Positions 1 to 10,481 are shown, counted from the stretch's first letter. The stretch: 64,000 nucleotides of DNA from an uncultured Chlamydia sp. (GCA_946127115.1 CAMGYI010000001.1:726857-790856), one strand, 5' to 3'. A program made the numbers and translations. Notes: a model not told the origin generated them from the letters alone.

Positions 1-5
1 CTGGA

Positions 6-1847
6 ATGTTGCCTGTTGTGATCACCAACACTACAGGTCTTCCAGCTGATCAGGTTTATGTTATCCTTGCAGGTCAACAAGTCGCAGCAGGAACACAGTT
101 TTTTTTCGCGTTGACTCCTGACACTGGTGTTTTATCCCCTATTACTGCAACGTCAACGACGTATTCTCCTGATTACTCGTATCTTCTTTCTAATTTCCCA
201 ACATCAACAACTAGGACAAATGATTACCTGGCCTATATTCCTAGTTTAAACGGCGCAAGATTCTACTTCTCAATCAAACACCCCATCTACCTTCAGTCGG
301 ATACACCAAACGCCATTCAAGCTCCGAATTATTTTGCCTTTTACGACCCTAATTATAGCAACTTGTTTGAATCGATTGAGATCACCTTCATCCCTTCAGG
401 AGGAGGGGCTCCACCTGCTATTCCATGGACAGCTTCTGTAAATACAACAGAGGTGGATGCTTTCTCCCTTCCTATTCGAATTGGTTACTTTTCTTTTGAC
501 CCATCAAATCCAAATGCTGTTATCCCAATGACTCAAGATCCAAATGCTCTTCCTTCTGGGTTTGGTGTCGGCGGCCTTTCTGGCTCAACGACCCGAGGAG
601 GTGTATTGACTTCAGTAATTACTGGATTGCAGTCTGGGGATCTAAGCGGCTCCAGTGTTTGGTCTAGATTAGCCGTTCCATTTTATTCCGATCCCTATGC
701 CGGCACTGGCTTGCAGACCTATTTGCGCATTCTCTCTCCTAAACAGGGGTTAGGGAATAATGCTGCTCCAGTAAATCCTGGTGGATTAACAAACCAACAT
801 ATTGGCAGTGTTAACGGCACCGGAACAACGACCTTCAGAAATTATAATTATCCCCCTTTCCCCTTAGACTATTTTACGGGCGGCTATAACGCCCCTGTTT
901 CGTTTTCTAACAGCCTTTTCAGTGCATACATCGGTGCTACAAACTTGTATCTATCGACTGGAGGAACCACTCCGACAGTCTACCAAGGGGTGACGACTGG
1001 ATCAGCTGGCAGCTACACACTCACTTTTACAGGCATCTCAGGTCCCAACACTGGCGCTGTAAATACGCTCTTGCAAACCAACCTGAATACCTTTCATATG
1101 TATTCAGGAAGCCAGGCTCTAACCGGTGCGGGTCCGGAGGGAACCAACATAGGCTTCTACTTTGGAGATTCATTTACAGTTGGAGTATTGCCCAGCGCAA
1201 TCGGGACCGTTATGGCAACCCCTATTAATATTACGGACGCCAACCCAGGAGGCTGGGAAGATACTAACATCAGTAATTACTATCTGCCGGCTAACGCAGC
1301 TGTAACTGGTGGACCATGGTATAGTTTGTATGTCAAAGAGCTTCATAAAGTAGCTGTTCGAAACTCTTCAACGACTTTCCTCAATAATTATGGACTGTGT
1401 TATGCCTACGACTTTGATGATTCCTTGGGAATTAGCGGAACAATCACCCCAGTAATCACAACTCAGGACTCCTTGAATCCCTATCTCGGAATTACGCTAG
1501 GAGCAATTGACACACCGATTCCCGACCCCTATTCCGACACCAATTCCTATGATGTCACATTTAATGTAATAGCACCAAGCACCCTTTCCTATCAGCAAGG
1601 GAACGGACCCGTTACTCCCGTAACCTCGGGTGTTCCAATCAACAGCCTGGTTTCCAATAGTTCAAACCCATTGAGAATTTTCTATACAAATGCACAAGGA
1701 TCAAGCGAGTTTATTGTATATTTGTATTATCAATTCCTCGTACCACAGTCCAAATACTCTGCACCAGAGATCAGTGTGATTAATTCAACAGCAATTACTC
1801 CCAACAATGCTACCCCCACTGCATTTGTAATTGACCTGCTTCCTTAA
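6..1847 (+). CDS. GH64-like beta-1,3-glucanase / thaumatin-like protein (5' end possibly outside window)
   Basis: Probable secreted or surface glucan-binding or glucan-cleaving protein. The sequence resembles glycoside hydrolase family 64: an opening TNTTGLPADQVYV strand, a GARFYFS strand, then NTTEVDAFSLPIRIGY, which matches the family's substrate-cleft segment (N-S/T-T-x-V-D-x-F-S-x-P), later YLRILSPKQG and a late YAYDFDD acidic segment. The domain begins almost at the first Met and no signal peptide is visible. The reading frame is open to the left window edge, so the true start, possibly with a signal peptide, may lie upstream. GH64 enzymes of known function cleave beta-1,3-glucan to laminari-oligosaccharides. 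The catalytic Glu/Asp pair cannot be assigned with certainty here. The last ~120 residues extend beyond the core and are rich in Asn, Ser, Thr and Pro. Confidence 0.72.
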   Translation: MLPVVITNTTGLPADQVYVILAGQQVAAGTQFFFALTPDTGVLSPITATSTTYSPDYSYLLSNFPTSTTRTNDYLAYIPSLNGARFYFSIKHPIYLQSDTPNAIQAPNYFAFYDPNYSNLFESIEITFIPSGGGAPPAIPWTASVNTTEVDAFSLPIRIGYFSFDPSNPNAVIPMTQDPNALPSGFGVGGLSGSTTRGGVLTSVITGLQSGDLSGSSVWSRLAVPFYSDPYAGTGLQTYLRILSPKQGLGNNAAPVNPGGLTNQHIGSVNGTGTTTFRNYNYPPFPLDYFTGGYNAPVSFSNSLFSAYIGATNLYLSTGGTTPTVYQGVTTGSAGSYTLTFTGISGPNTGAVNTLLQTNLNTFHMYSGSQALTGAGPEGTNIGFYFGDSFTVGVLPSAIGTVMATPINITDANPGGWEDTNISNYYLPANAAVTGGPWYSLYVKELHKVAVRNSSTTFLNNYGLCYAYDFDDSLGISGTITPVITTQDSLNPYLGITLGAIDTPIPDPYSDTNSYDVTFNVIAPSTLSYQQGNGPVTPVTSGVPINSLVSNSSNPLRIFYTNAQGSSEFIVYLYYQFLVPQSKYSAPEISVINSTAITPNNATPTAFVIDLLP

Positions 1848-1859
1848 AAAGTTTGCTTT

Positions 1860-2993
1860 TCAGAGGCAGGATAACTTTTGGAAAGCCGGGTCATTGCGGA
1901 TAGGATCAAAGACTTCTTTGGAGAGAATCGGCGTTAGATCGTCAATCCCTCCCTTATGTGCGGTTTTAAGCCAGCCGATAGCGGGTTCAACCTTAGCAAG
2001 AGCAGCGCACGCTTCGGCACTTGAAAGGGCGATGTATGGATCAGGAAGAAGCTGATAGGAAGGTCCTGCAAGCTCAACGACTAATGGATAGTCTTTTACT
2101 TCATATGCAGCGCGGTGGAGATGGATTTGCGACTCAGCGTTGAGATGTTTTTGAATTGGTTTTAGAAGACCGTAGACAGATTGATAATCGTGCTTTTTTG
2201 CTTTTAAGGCAGCTAGATGCTGCGTTGCAAGATTGAATATCATTCCCTGCTTGGATTTTTGTCGTACTTCTTCGAGCTTTGGTATCGCTTCTTCTCTCTG
2301 CTCTCTTATCAAAAGGTCCTCAATTTCTTTTAGATCTCTTGTAAGATCTTCTCTTCGGTCACTTTCAGTCACTACTCTGGACTTGCGGTAAGCATCAAAA
2401 TTTTGGAATGCAAAAAGGAAGAAGATCGCCCCAACCAAGAAATACCCGATGAAGAAAAAGACCAGCGCACACAAAGCGGATAAAAGCAACCCAATAAAAA
2501 TCGCATACTTCAACCCCTTAGCTCCACAGATCGACTCAAGAAGTACGCGGAGGAGTTGTCCTCCATCTAGAGGCATAACAGGAAGTAGATTCACGACAGT
2601 CCAAAAAAGGTTAACCCAGGTGAAGATCTTTACGGTGTACAACAGATAAGGATTCTCAACAACGCCAGTGGATAATATAAACAAGAAAAGAAGAAAGAGA
2701 ATAAATCCAAACAGAGGACCATTGAGAACAACTAAAAATTCGCGCCACCCCGTGAGTTGTTTCCCTTCTGGAATTGTTAATCCTCCAAAAGCAATAAGCT
2801 GTATCCGAGGCTGCTGCCCAAAATAGCGCGAGGTAAGGGCGTGGCCATATTCATGAACAAGAATCGAGATAAAGATCACCCCAATCCAAATGAGCGTCAA
2901 GATAAAAGGGTTCCCACTTCCTGAACTGTTAATAAAGCCGATAAGCCCAGCTGTCACCCAGAAAAATGGAGAGATTTTTATTGGTATTTTCAT
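1860..2993 (-). CDS. M50 (site-2 protease family) membrane metalloprotease with C-terminal helical repeats
   Basis: Predicted intramembrane zinc protease of 377 residues. The N-terminal half holds several hydrophobic segments, with the zinc-binding HEYGH motif (HExxH) near residue 48 and the second metal-ligand motif [11 protein letters not shown] (NxxPxxPxDG) near residue 138, as in family M50. After about residue 210 the chain becomes soluble, charged and helical, resembling TPR-like repeats, and ends with a short [16 protein letters not shown] repeat. The start ATG overlaps the sucD stop (ATGA), so it is probably translated from the sucC-sucD transcript. The substrate is unknown; relatives release membrane-bound regulators or process small membrane proteins. 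It differs from RseP, as no PDZ domain is evident. Confidence 0.85.
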   Translation of the reverse strand: MKIPIKISPFFWVTAGLIGFINSSGSGNPFILTLIWIGVIFISILVHEYGHALTSRYFGQQPRIQLIAFGGLTIPEGKQLTGWREFLVVLNGPLFGFILFLLFLFILSTGVVENPYLLYTVKIFTWVNLFWTVVNLLPVMPLDGGQLLRVLLESICGAKGLKYAIFIGLLLSALCALVFFFIGYFLVGAIFFLFAFQNFDAYRKSRVVTESDRREDLTRDLKEIEDLLIREQREEAIPKLEEVRQKSKQGMIFNLATQHLAALKAKKHDYQSVYGLLKPIQKHLNAESQIHLHRAAYEVKDYPLVVELAGPSYQLLPDPYIALSSAEACAALAKVEPAIGWLKTAHKGGIDDLTPILSKEVFDPIRNDPAFQKLSCL

Positions 2994-3862
2994 TTCATAG
3001 CTTTAAGGATTGTATCCCCAATCTCCGCAGGAGACTCGGCAACATAAACGCCCGCCTCACGCAGGGCTTTCATCTTACCTTCTGCAGTCCCTTTTCCGCC
3101 AGAAACAATCGCACCGGCGTGCCCCATTCTTCTTCCAGGAGGTGCTGTGACTCCAGCGATAAATCCCCCAACAGGTTTATTGCAATGCGCTTTGATCCAA
3201 GCAGAGGCGGCTTCTTCAGCATTCCCTCCGATTTCACCAAGGAGAAAAATGCCGTGCGTGTCGGGGTCTTTTTCGAATTGTTCTAAAACATCGATAAAGT
3301 CTGTTCCATTGAGTGGATCCCCTCCAATCCCGACACAACTCGACTGTCCCAAACCATTTTGGGTCGTTTGCCACACAGCTTCATAGGTTAGTGTTCCCGA
3401 GCGGGAAACAATTCCTATTTTTCCTTTTTTATGAATATAACCTGGCATAATTCCAATTTTGCACTCATCGGGGGTGATCACCCCAGGGCAGTTTGGGCCA
3501 ATAAGCCTGGACGTTTTTGAGTCTCGCATTATGCGAGAGACTTCTAACATGTCTCGTATCGGAATCCCTTCGGTAATACAGACAATGAGGGGGATTCCTG
3601 CATCTTCAGCTTCTAGTATCGAGTTCGCTGCAAATGGAGGCGGTACAAAAACTATCGTAGCGTCTGGATTAACCTTTTGCTTTGCCTCGTAGACCGTATC
3701 AAAAATCGGAATGTCGAAAATGATCTGCCCCCCTTTCCCAGGAGTCACTCCTCCAACAAACTTCGATCCATAGGCAATACATTGATCGGTGTGGAACTGT
3801 CCAGACTTTCCAGTGATTCCCTGGGTGATGACCTTTGTGTCCTTATTGACCATAATCGCCAT
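2990..3862 (-). CDS. sucD: succinyl-CoA synthetase alpha subunit
   Basis: Catalyses, with SucC, succinyl-CoA + NDP/ADP + Pi to succinate + NTP + CoA in the TCA cycle. The 290-residue chain has the CoA-binding Rossmann start ([17 protein letters not shown]), the GPNCPGVI segment, and the phospho-histidine loop [10 protein letters not shown]. An upstream in-frame Met at 3919 would give an extension overlapping sucC with no family resemblance. The start at 3862 lies one base after the sucC stop and gives the usual N-terminus. It sits between sucC and the M50 protease in one transcription unit. Confidence 0.96.
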   Translation of the reverse strand: MAIMVNKDTKVITQGITGKSGQFHTDQCIAYGSKFVGGVTPGKGGQIIFDIPIFDTVYEAKQKVNPDATIVFVPPPFAANSILEAEDAGIPLIVCITEGIPIRDMLEVSRIMRDSKTSRLIGPNCPGVITPDECKIGIMPGYIHKKGKIGIVSRSGTLTYEAVWQTTQNGLGQSSCVGIGGDPLNGTDFIDVLEQFEKDPDTHGIFLLGEIGGNAEEAASAWIKAHCNKPVGGFIAGVTAPPGRRMGHAGAIVSGGKGTAEGKMKALREAGVYVAESPAEIGDTILKAMK

Positions 3863-3863
3863 C

Positions 3864-5033
3864 TTATTTCTTCCCCTTAAGTGCCGCCACTGCTTTTTCC
3901 GCCGCATCGGCCATTCCATTTGCTAAGATAATCTTCAACTCCGATTCTTCAAGAATTTTTCTTCCTTGCTCAACATTTGTCCCCTCTAAACGAATAATCA
4001 AAGGCACCTCAATACTAAGCTCTTTTGAAGCAGCAATGATCCCTTCTGCAATCGTTGCGCAGTTCATGATTCCCCCAAAGATATTCACCAAAATTACTTT
4101 CACATTGGGATCGGAGAGGATGATCTTAAATCCAGCAGCTACTTTTTCTTTGCCAGCTCCACCACCTACATCTAAAAAGTTAGCTGGTTTCCCACCATAA
4201 TAATGAATAATATCCATCGTCGACATCGCAAGACCTGCTCCATTGACCATACACCCAATGTTCCCCTCAAGAGAAATGTAGGCCAGGTCGTGTTCCTTGG
4301 CTGCGACTTCATTTTCAGAAACTTGCGAAGCATCGTAAAAACTCGAGATTTCCTTCTGTCTAAACAGCGCATTATCATCAACGCTAAGTTTTGCATCGAT
4401 AGCCCAAATTTTCCCATCCACTGTTTCCACAAGAGGATTGATTTCAAGAAGCGAAGCATCGGTATCGATGAAGGCTTTTGCAAGAGAAGCAGTAGCCCGC
4501 ATTCCTTTCTTGGCCGTTTCCCCCTTCCAGCCCATAAAATTTGCAAGGCGTAATAGGTGATAAGGTTTTACACTTCCATCCAACCCAATCGGAAGCTTTA
4601 AGATTTTTTCCGGCGTCTTCTCTGCCACCTCTTCGATAGCCATCCCTCCTTCGGGAGAGGCTATCAAGATCGGCATTGCATGATCCCGATCAATAATCGC
4701 GCCTAAATAGTATTCCTTGGAGATATCAACAGGATTAGTAATGAGCACTTTATGGGCAACAATTCCTTGGGGTCCTGTTTGATTATTCACCATCTTCATA
4801 CCAATGAGTTTTTTCGCCATTTTGACGATCTCATCTTTGCCTTTGGCGAACTTTACCCCACCCGCTTTTCCTCGGCCGCCGGCATGCACCTGGATCTTCA
4901 CCACTGCATCTTTAAGTCCCAAATACTGAACCACTTGTTCAGCTTCAGCAGGCGTTGATGCTACCCCAAACTCTGGGATAGGCATTTCGTACTGCCTTAA
5001 AATTTCTTTTGCTTGGTATTCGTGGGTGTCCAT
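3864..5033 (-). CDS. sucC: succinyl-CoA synthetase beta subunit
   Basis: Nucleotide-binding subunit of succinyl-CoA synthetase, 389 residues, the usual length. It opens with the family start [19 protein letters not shown], followed by an ATP-grasp domain with [16 protein letters not shown], the ALEINPLV-like segment ([10 protein letters not shown]), and the C-terminal CoA-ligase domain with [11 protein letters not shown] and [16 protein letters not shown]. The ribosome-binding site is a GAGG about 9 bases before the ATG. It is divergent from ftsY with a 67-base gap, so both promoters must lie in or near that gap. It is the first gene of the sucC-sucD-M50 unit. Confidence 0.97.
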   Translation of the reverse strand: MDTHEYQAKEILRQYEMPIPEFGVASTPAEAEQVVQYLGLKDAVVKIQVHAGGRGKAGGVKFAKGKDEIVKMAKKLIGMKMVNNQTGPQGIVAHKVLITNPVDISKEYYLGAIIDRDHAMPILIASPEGGMAIEEVAEKTPEKILKLPIGLDGSVKPYHLLRLANFMGWKGETAKKGMRATASLAKAFIDTDASLLEINPLVETVDGKIWAIDAKLSVDDNALFRQKEISSFYDASQVSENEVAAKEHDLAYISLEGNIGCMVNGAGLAMSTMDIIHYYGGKPANFLDVGGGAGKEKVAAGFKIILSDPNVKVILVNIFGGIMNCATIAEGIIAASKELSIEVPLIIRLEGTNVEQGRKILEESELKIILANGMADAAEKAVAALKGKK

Positions 5034-5100
5034 CTTTGCTGCCTCTAATTCCTATATGTGGTACCCTTGACTTTCGATCAACGAAAAATCTTGAGGCAAC

Positions 5101-5997
5101 ATGTTTGGTCTTTTAAAGTCAGGGCTTAATAAGATTCGGAAGGCATTCTCCCGCACCCGCTCGGTGCTTGGAGATCGAATCCGCGACCTTTTTCGTTCCC
5201 CCCTTGATGAAGAAACTCTCGAGAAACTTGAACAGATCCTTTATGAAGCCGACCTTGGCAGCACATTAGCTCTTGAGTTTGTCGAGCATGTGAGAAAAAG
5301 TAACAACCCGATTCGGACCATGAAAAACCATGCCGAAGAAATTCTCCATAAACCTCCACACGTTCAAGGAAAGAAACCCAAAGGCCCCCTTAAAGTTATC
5401 CTTGTTGTTGGTGTTAATGGTTCTGGGAAAACCACCTCCTGCGCAAAACTCGCAAGACTCTACAAACAGGAAGGGAAAAAGGTGATGCTTGCCGCTGGAG
5501 ACACCTTTCGCGCCGCTGCCATCAAACAGCTCAGCACCTGGGCCAACCGCTTAAACCTCGACTGTATTAAGGGCGTTCAAGGTGGGGATCCCTCGGCCAT
5601 TATTTTTGATGCCCTTACCGCTGCTAAAGCGCGTGGTCACGACGTTGTTATCGCCGATACCGCTGGCCGCCTCCAATCAAAAACCGATCTCATGAACGAA
5701 CTCGCCAAAATTAAACGGGTGATTGAAAAAGTTGTCCCCGACGCCCCTCATGAAATCTATCTTATTCTTGACGCTTCCACAGGGCAGAACGCTCTTGATC
5801 AAGCCAAAATTTTCAATGCATTCACTCCCCTCACAGGACTCGTCCTTACAAAACTCGATGGATCAGCCAAAGGAGGGATCATCCTCTCAATCTATCACCA
5901 AATGAGAATCCCTATCCGCTACATCGGAATCGGTGAAGATGCCGAAGACTTTCTCCCCTTTGTTCCCGAGCCCTACGTTAATGCCCTCTTCGCCTAA
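5101..5997 (+). CDS. ftsY: signal recognition particle receptor FtsY
   Basis: GTPase that docks SRP-ribosome complexes at the membrane for co-translational insertion. The 298-residue chain has a short N-terminal N domain (EETLEKLEQILYEADLG) and the G domain with G1 GVNGSGKTT, AGDTFRAAA, G3 DTAGR and G4 TKLDG followed by SAKGG. The long acidic A domain of E. coli FtsY is absent, as in other short bacterial homologues. The RBS is a GAGG just before the ATG. The gene is divergent from sucC, an arrangement I recall from C. trachomatis. Confidence 0.97.
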   Translation: MFGLLKSGLNKIRKAFSRTRSVLGDRIRDLFRSPLDEETLEKLEQILYEADLGSTLALEFVEHVRKSNNPIRTMKNHAEEILHKPPHVQGKKPKGPLKVILVVGVNGSGKTTSCAKLARLYKQEGKKVMLAAGDTFRAAAIKQLSTWANRLNLDCIKGVQGGDPSAIIFDALTAAKARGHDVVIADTAGRLQSKTDLMNELAKIKRVIEKVVPDAPHEIYLILDASTGQNALDQAKIFNAFTPLTGLVLTKLDGSAKGGIILSIYHQMRIPIRYIGIGEDAEDFLPFVPEPYVNALFA

Positions 5998-6079
5998 GAT
6001 TAGATCAGTGCAAATCCTGCATCTCAGTTGAAGCTATTTTAATTTGATAACGTTCTTCCTTCTACCTAGGGGGAGCGAT

Positions 6080-6367
6080 ATGAAGAAACGCGTTGCAATA
6101 TCAATTATTCTGTGGAGCATGGTTGTGCTTGCCGCTCAGGACTCGATGATAACTAACACAAAAAAAGCTAAGGCTCTAGATAATAGTTCAAATCCAAGTA
6201 AAATCATACACTCCGCAAGTTCAAGCTTTTTTGCTTATTTTTTCAATTTACCACAAACATCAAATTCAATCTTGTCATTTACATTATGCCTTACGCCTCA
6301 AAAAAAGTTTGTGGATAAAATATTTGGAATAGCCGATAAAATCCCCAATAAAAGGGAGTCTAGGTAG
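6080..6367 (+). CDS. small predicted exported protein, unknown function
   Basis: Not recognised. The chosen start at 6080 follows a good Shine-Dalgarno (AGGGGGAG, 4-5 bases before the ATG) and begins directly with a Sec-type signal sequence (KKR, then ISIILWSMVVLAAQ), giving about 95 residues. An in-frame ATG at 6044 lacks a ribosome-binding site and would put twelve residues before the signal. The rest is Ser/Asn/Lys-rich with a second weakly hydrophobic stretch (SSFFAYFFNL). It could be a decayed fragment of a longer gene, since it ends abruptly with no terminator. Confidence 0.42.
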   Translation: MKKRVAISIILWSMVVLAAQDSMITNTKKAKALDNSSNPSKIIHSASSSFFAYFFNLPQTSNSILSFTLCLTPQKKFVDKIFGIADKIPNKRESR

Positions 6368-6402
6368 TATTTACACGGGATGGGGGAAGTTTGCACTAAA
6401 GC

Positions 6403-6804
6403 CTACGTAGGTCTTGTATGAGGATTGACATAGTTTGAAATTTCGACTAGATTTTGATCGGGATCTCGAAGGTAAAGCGATAGAATTCTACCCCTTGCAC
6501 CAGTCCTTTCGACAGGTCCATCGATAATATCGATTTTATTTTCTCTTATCTCTTTGCATACTTTATTTAAAGGTGTAGCTACAATAAGACAAATATCTGC
6601 TGATCCCGGAAGGGGATGGAATGCTTTAGGCTCAAATTCTTTGCCTAATTTATGAAGATTGATCTTTTGCGTTCCACAGAGAACCGCCTTTCTCCCTTCC
6701 CCAAAGGTGACTTCAATCATGCCCAGTATAGAACAATAAAACTCAATGCTCTTTTCAATCGATTCCACAGTAAGAACAATATGATCAATACCAACAAAAT
6801 TCAT
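6403..6804 (-). CDS. VOC-family (glyoxalase/bleomycin-resistance fold) protein
   Basis: A 133-residue single-domain vicinal-oxygen-chelate protein. Visible family features are the opening GIDHIVLTVESIEKSIEFYCSILG with the metal-ligand His, a central strand with INLHK, and the closing RSLYLRDPDQNLVEISNY-like segment (here LSLYLRDPDQNLVEISNY) containing the usual acidic ligand E. Members include glyoxalase I, ring-cleaving dioxygenases and drug-binding proteins. The length and motifs are closest to the short glyoxalase-like group, and the substrate cannot be inferred. It is a lone gene, convergent with the small exported ORF. Confidence 0.88.
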   Translation of the reverse strand: MNFVGIDHIVLTVESIEKSIEFYCSILGMIEVTFGEGRKAVLCGTQKINLHKLGKEFEPKAFHPLPGSADICLIVATPLNKVCKEIRENKIDIIDGPVERTGARGRILSLYLRDPDQNLVEISNYVNPHTRPT

Positions 6805-7116
6805 CGCCTAATACCTCTACATTTCTAATAGACAGTGTCCCTATTTAAAACCAACCAAAAGTTTTTATGTGGAACGTTTTTAAACAAGTGAAGAAAAATA
6901 AAGGTGCTACTCTCTCCCTATGATGTTAGAGAAATTCAGTCGACTCAAATGATCGCCAGTAGTCATTCCCTTTTCTATTTCAATGCTCTTTACAGTTATG
7001 AGCTACGAGCGCCCACAGTCGCCACTATAAACCTAAATAGAGAGTCACAAAGAGGACTTGGAAAAACCATTTAAGCCCTTTCATGTCCCTTTTCTCATAA
7101 AAGGCTTTGTGCTTTA
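6805..7116. other. intergenic stretch without a recognisable gene
   Basis: About 310 bases between the divergent VOC gene and the CT779-like gene. No convincing ORF, tRNA or strong hairpin was found. It must carry the promoters of both flanking genes, but no hexamer pair stood out. Confidence 0.5.
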
Positions 7117-7839
7117 ATGATTGGTATGAGCCAAAAAGAATACCTAGCACTAATTGAGGATACCCTATCATACATCCAACAACAGCAACCGAAGATCGAA
7201 AGGGTGAAAATAAAGGTAAAACTCCCGTCTCCCCCAAAACTCAAAAAAACTCTTCCCGAATCGGTAGCTAAACCTACTTCTCAATTGGCCCAGCCTTCTC
7301 CACCGCTTAAAAAGAAAGAAAATAAGGATGTGTTTTTCGAGTTGGAACTCCCTCCTGTTCCCCTAGCGAACACAAACCATACTGTGCGGAAGATCTTGAA
7401 GGAAATTGATCCCGAGCTCTATTTACATGAAAGCATTCCCAGTGACCATAAAGCAAAAAGAATCAAAGAGGCTTGGAAAGAGAAGCGAAATACCCCGGCA
7501 ATCCCCATCCTTTTTCAGGGACAGAAGTACCGCTCTTTTATTGCCAAAATTGCCAAAGCAATTGACATCCTTTATGGACCGTGCCGTATTGTCGAAATCG
7601 AACCCACAAAGAAGTGGGATCTCTTTTTAGAATCCGAAAATCTCAAATTGATTATTGCTCCAGATATCATGATTTTTGGGACGAAAGAGCTTCTTCCTTT
7701 CTATCAAGAAAATCCTCAACAAAAATCTCGAAAGCTTGGCAAGGTTCCCCTTCTTCTGCTCCCAGACCTTTCTCTCTACTTCAAGGACCCCTATCTCAAG
7801 AGAGCGCTTTGGAATGTAATTAAGTCCACATTAAGCTAG
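7117..7839 (+). CDS. conserved hypothetical protein (positional counterpart of chlamydial CT779)
   Basis: 240 residues, function unknown. The N-terminal 90 residues are Pro/Lys-rich and low-complexity (KLPSPPKLKKTLPES, then SPPLKKKENK), suggesting a flexible linker. The C-terminal ~130 residues look folded, with IPILFQGQKYRSFIAKIAKAI, a CRIVEIEPTK segment and an alternating hydrophobic end (VPLLLLPDLSLY). It lies directly before priA, as CT779 does in C. trachomatis; that equivalence rests on position and size. An alternative start is the Met at 7126. No ribosome-binding site clearly separates the two. Confidence 0.75.
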   Translation: MIGMSQKEYLALIEDTLSYIQQQQPKIERVKIKVKLPSPPKLKKTLPESVAKPTSQLAQPSPPLKKKENKDVFFELELPPVPLANTNHTVRKILKEIDPELYLHESIPSDHKAKRIKEAWKEKRNTPAIPILFQGQKYRSFIAKIAKAIDILYGPCRIVEIEPTKKWDLFLESENLKLIIAPDIMIFGTKELLPFYQENPQQKSRKLGKVPLLLLPDLSLYFKDPYLKRALWNVIKSTLS

Positions 7840-7989
7840 ACAGTAAAGCGAATGCGCATGGATTATAATTTTTTTGGTGAGGAATTCTCAAGGCCTGATA
7901 TAAACCAGAAACCACCTATAATAATACTCTTTCGGAAAAACCCAGTAATCCCTAGGAAGAAAATCCAGCGTAGGATTTAATAAGAGGAT

Positions 7990-10194
7990 ATGTATGCAGC
8001 TGTTATTTTAGATAAAGGATTGGATTGTCCCCTTGACTATGCCATTGCCGGAAAGATTTCGGTGGGAACAAGAGTTCTTGTTCCCGTGCAAAACTCCCTT
8101 AGAAAAGGAACGGTTGTAGCACTAAAAGACGTTACCTCTGTCACCAAAGTGCAGCCAATCAAAAAAATCCTATCTGAAGAGGCCCTAATTGGTCCTGATC
8201 TTTTTTTCCTTGCAGATTGGATGAGCAAATACTACTGCACCTCATTACGAAAAGTTTTAAAGGTCCTCCTTCCTGCAACAATTCGAAAAGAAACACAGGA
8301 GAAAGAGCAGCTTTTTGTCCGCCGTCTTCTCCCTCCAAAAAAGCTCGCAACACTGACTATCTTATTAAGAGAAAATCACCCTTCGCAGGCAAAGATATTA
8401 GACGCACTCATAAAAAGACCCAAGGGGATTCTTTTGACAGAACTATTAGAAGAATCCGGGACTTCTCGGAGTCCGGTGGCAACTCTTGAAAAGAAAGGAA
8501 TCCTAAAGGTCAATAAATTACAGATCGATCGCTCTCCATTGGAAGACATGGAGTTTTTCCCTACAAAACCAAAGGTACTTAGTGATGAACAGCAAATCGC
8601 TCTCGACAGAATCATCAGAAACTTAAAAAGCTTTCAAACCCATCTAATTCATGGTGTAACAGGAAGTGGCAAAACCGAAATCTATCTGCAAGCAATCTCC
8701 GAAGCACGCAAACAAGGACTGGGGGTCATTCTTCTCGTTCCTGAAATTGCCCTTACCTCACAAACAATCGAAAGCTTAAAGTCTCGTTTTACCGAAAAAA
8801 TGGGAATTCTCCATCACCGCTTAAGCGATGGGGAGCGGTTTGATATTTGGCATGGAATCCGCAAAGGAGAAATCCAAATTGTTGTGGGAGCACGCTCTGC
8901 AATCTTTAGCCCCATAAAAAACCTGGGAGTTATCATTGTTGATGAGGAGCATGAATCCTCTTATAAACAGACGGACGAAGAGCCTTGCTACCATGCCCGT
9001 GATGTGGCAATCATGCGGGGAAAATTCTCAAGCGCAACGGTAGTCTTAGGTAGCGCCACTCCCTCTCTTGAAAGTTACGCAAATGCAAAAGCAGGAAAAT
9101 ACAGCTTGTCAACGCTCATGAAGCGAGCAAAAAATGCCTCCCTTCCTGAGGTCAAAATCATCGATATGAAAACTGAGTATAAAAAATCAGAAGGATTCAC
9201 CCTCTTTTGTTCCCAGCTCATCGATGCGATTAAACTCCGCCTAGAAAAAGGTGAACAAACTCTTCTCTTTTTAAACAGGCGAGGCTACCACACCTTTCAA
9301 ATGTGCGCGGGATGCGGGGAAACCATAAAGTGTCCCCACTGCTCAGTCAGCCTAACGTTTCACAAAAAAACGAACCACCTAGCATGCCATTTATGCTCTT
9401 ATGTTATTGCTCCTCCCCCTACTGAGTGCCCGCTCTGCAAAGAACCAGCAACATTGCACTTCAAGGGAGTTGGAACAGAGCAAGTAGAACGAACACTTCA
9501 CACACTTTTCCTCGACATCCGAACGCTTAGAATGGATGCTGACACCACCCGCCACAAAGGAAGCCATGACCTCCTTTTTAAACAATTCCGTTCGGGAAAA
9601 GCCGATGTCCTTATTGGAACACAAATGATTGCTAAAGGACTTCACTTCCCCGCAGTCACCCTTGTTGGAGTACTGAACTCCGATGGAGCCCTGAACCTTC
9701 CTGATTTTCGCTCTGGAGAAAACGTCTTTCAGCTCTTGACACAGGTCTCCGGAAGATCAGGGCGAGACGACCTAAAAGGGGAAGTGATCGTTCAATCCTC
9801 TCTGAAAGGACACCCCATTTTCCAGCACGCCTCAAAAGAAGATTACAAAACATTTTTTAATGAAGAGATGGAAGTCCGAAGACTCTTCGCTTTCCCCCCC
9901 TTTGCGCGCCTTACCAAGCTGATCTTTTCAGGAAAAAATGAGAGACATGTGAAACAGATTGCCGAGACATTTTATACAATCCTTCTGAAAAAACTCCCTT
10001 CAGACTTTACTCTCTATCCCGTTATCCCCTGCGGCTACGCTAAAATCAAGGACAACTTCCGCTTCAAACTGCTTGTCAAGGGGACCAAACCCCTCCTTCT
10101 TTCTCACATCCTGATGCAGTTGCGCCTGGAAAGGCAACTACCCCGCTCAATCCGTCTCCTTATCGACGTCGATCCTACCTCCATCTTCTCTTAA
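7990..10194 (+). CDS. priA: primosomal replication-restart helicase PriA
   Basis: 734 residues, the usual PriA length. It reloads the replicative helicase at stalled forks. An N-terminal 3'-DNA-binding domain (YAAVILDKGLDCPLDYAI) leads to the superfamily 2 helicase core with Walker A GVTGSGKTEIYLQ, the DEEH box VDEEHESSYKQ, and GSATPSLES. The Cys-rich zinc module follows (CAGCGETIKCPHCSVSL and CHLC, then CPLC). The later helicase motifs are IGTQMIAKGLHFPAVTLVG and QVSGRSGR. The short spacing of the GAGG to the ATG (two bases) is unusual, but the N-terminus matches the family. Confidence 0.97.
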   Translation: MYAAVILDKGLDCPLDYAIAGKISVGTRVLVPVQNSLRKGTVVALKDVTSVTKVQPIKKILSEEALIGPDLFFLADWMSKYYCTSLRKVLKVLLPATIRKETQEKEQLFVRRLLPPKKLATLTILLRENHPSQAKILDALIKRPKGILLTELLEESGTSRSPVATLEKKGILKVNKLQIDRSPLEDMEFFPTKPKVLSDEQQIALDRIIRNLKSFQTHLIHGVTGSGKTEIYLQAISEARKQGLGVILLVPEIALTSQTIESLKSRFTEKMGILHHRLSDGERFDIWHGIRKGEIQIVVGARSAIFSPIKNLGVIIVDEEHESSYKQTDEEPCYHARDVAIMRGKFSSATVVLGSATPSLESYANAKAGKYSLSTLMKRAKNASLPEVKIIDMKTEYKKSEGFTLFCSQLIDAIKLRLEKGEQTLLFLNRRGYHTFQMCAGCGETIKCPHCSVSLTFHKKTNHLACHLCSYVIAPPPTECPLCKEPATLHFKGVGTEQVERTLHTLFLDIRTLRMDADTTRHKGSHDLLFKQFRSGKADVLIGTQMIAKGLHFPAVTLVGVLNSDGALNLPDFRSGENVFQLLTQVSGRSGRDDLKGEVIVQSSLKGHPIFQHASKEDYKTFFNEEMEVRRLFAFPPFARLTKLIFSGKNERHVKQIAETFYTILLKKLPSDFTLYPVIPCGYAKIKDNFRFKLLVKGTKPLLLSHILMQLRLERQLPRSIRLLIDVDPTSIFS

Positions 10195-10481
10195 GATGAG
10201 AAGTATTTCAAATTTTTTAGTCAATTTGCTGGGTGGACTAGCAGCCTAATAGCCACCAAGGAAAAAATCCATTAAATTATTGGGATAGGTTCATGGTTCG
10301 TTCTTCATGTTTAGCTCGTTTTAAAAGTCCTTCAATCATCTGGTCTCCTCTATATTTCTCTAAAAAAATGTTATCAGAAAGCTCTATAAAATTTAAATCG
10401 CAACAAGTCCATTGCCAAAAAACAAGAAAAACTCTACCCTAACGGAGCAAATTGTTTCTTTAAACAAATGCGTCGAGAAAA

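Noticed and set aside
3863-3919. N-terminal extension of SucD to a start at 3919
   Set aside because: It overlaps the sucC C-terminus in another frame and has no family resemblance; the ATG at 3862 gives the canonical start.
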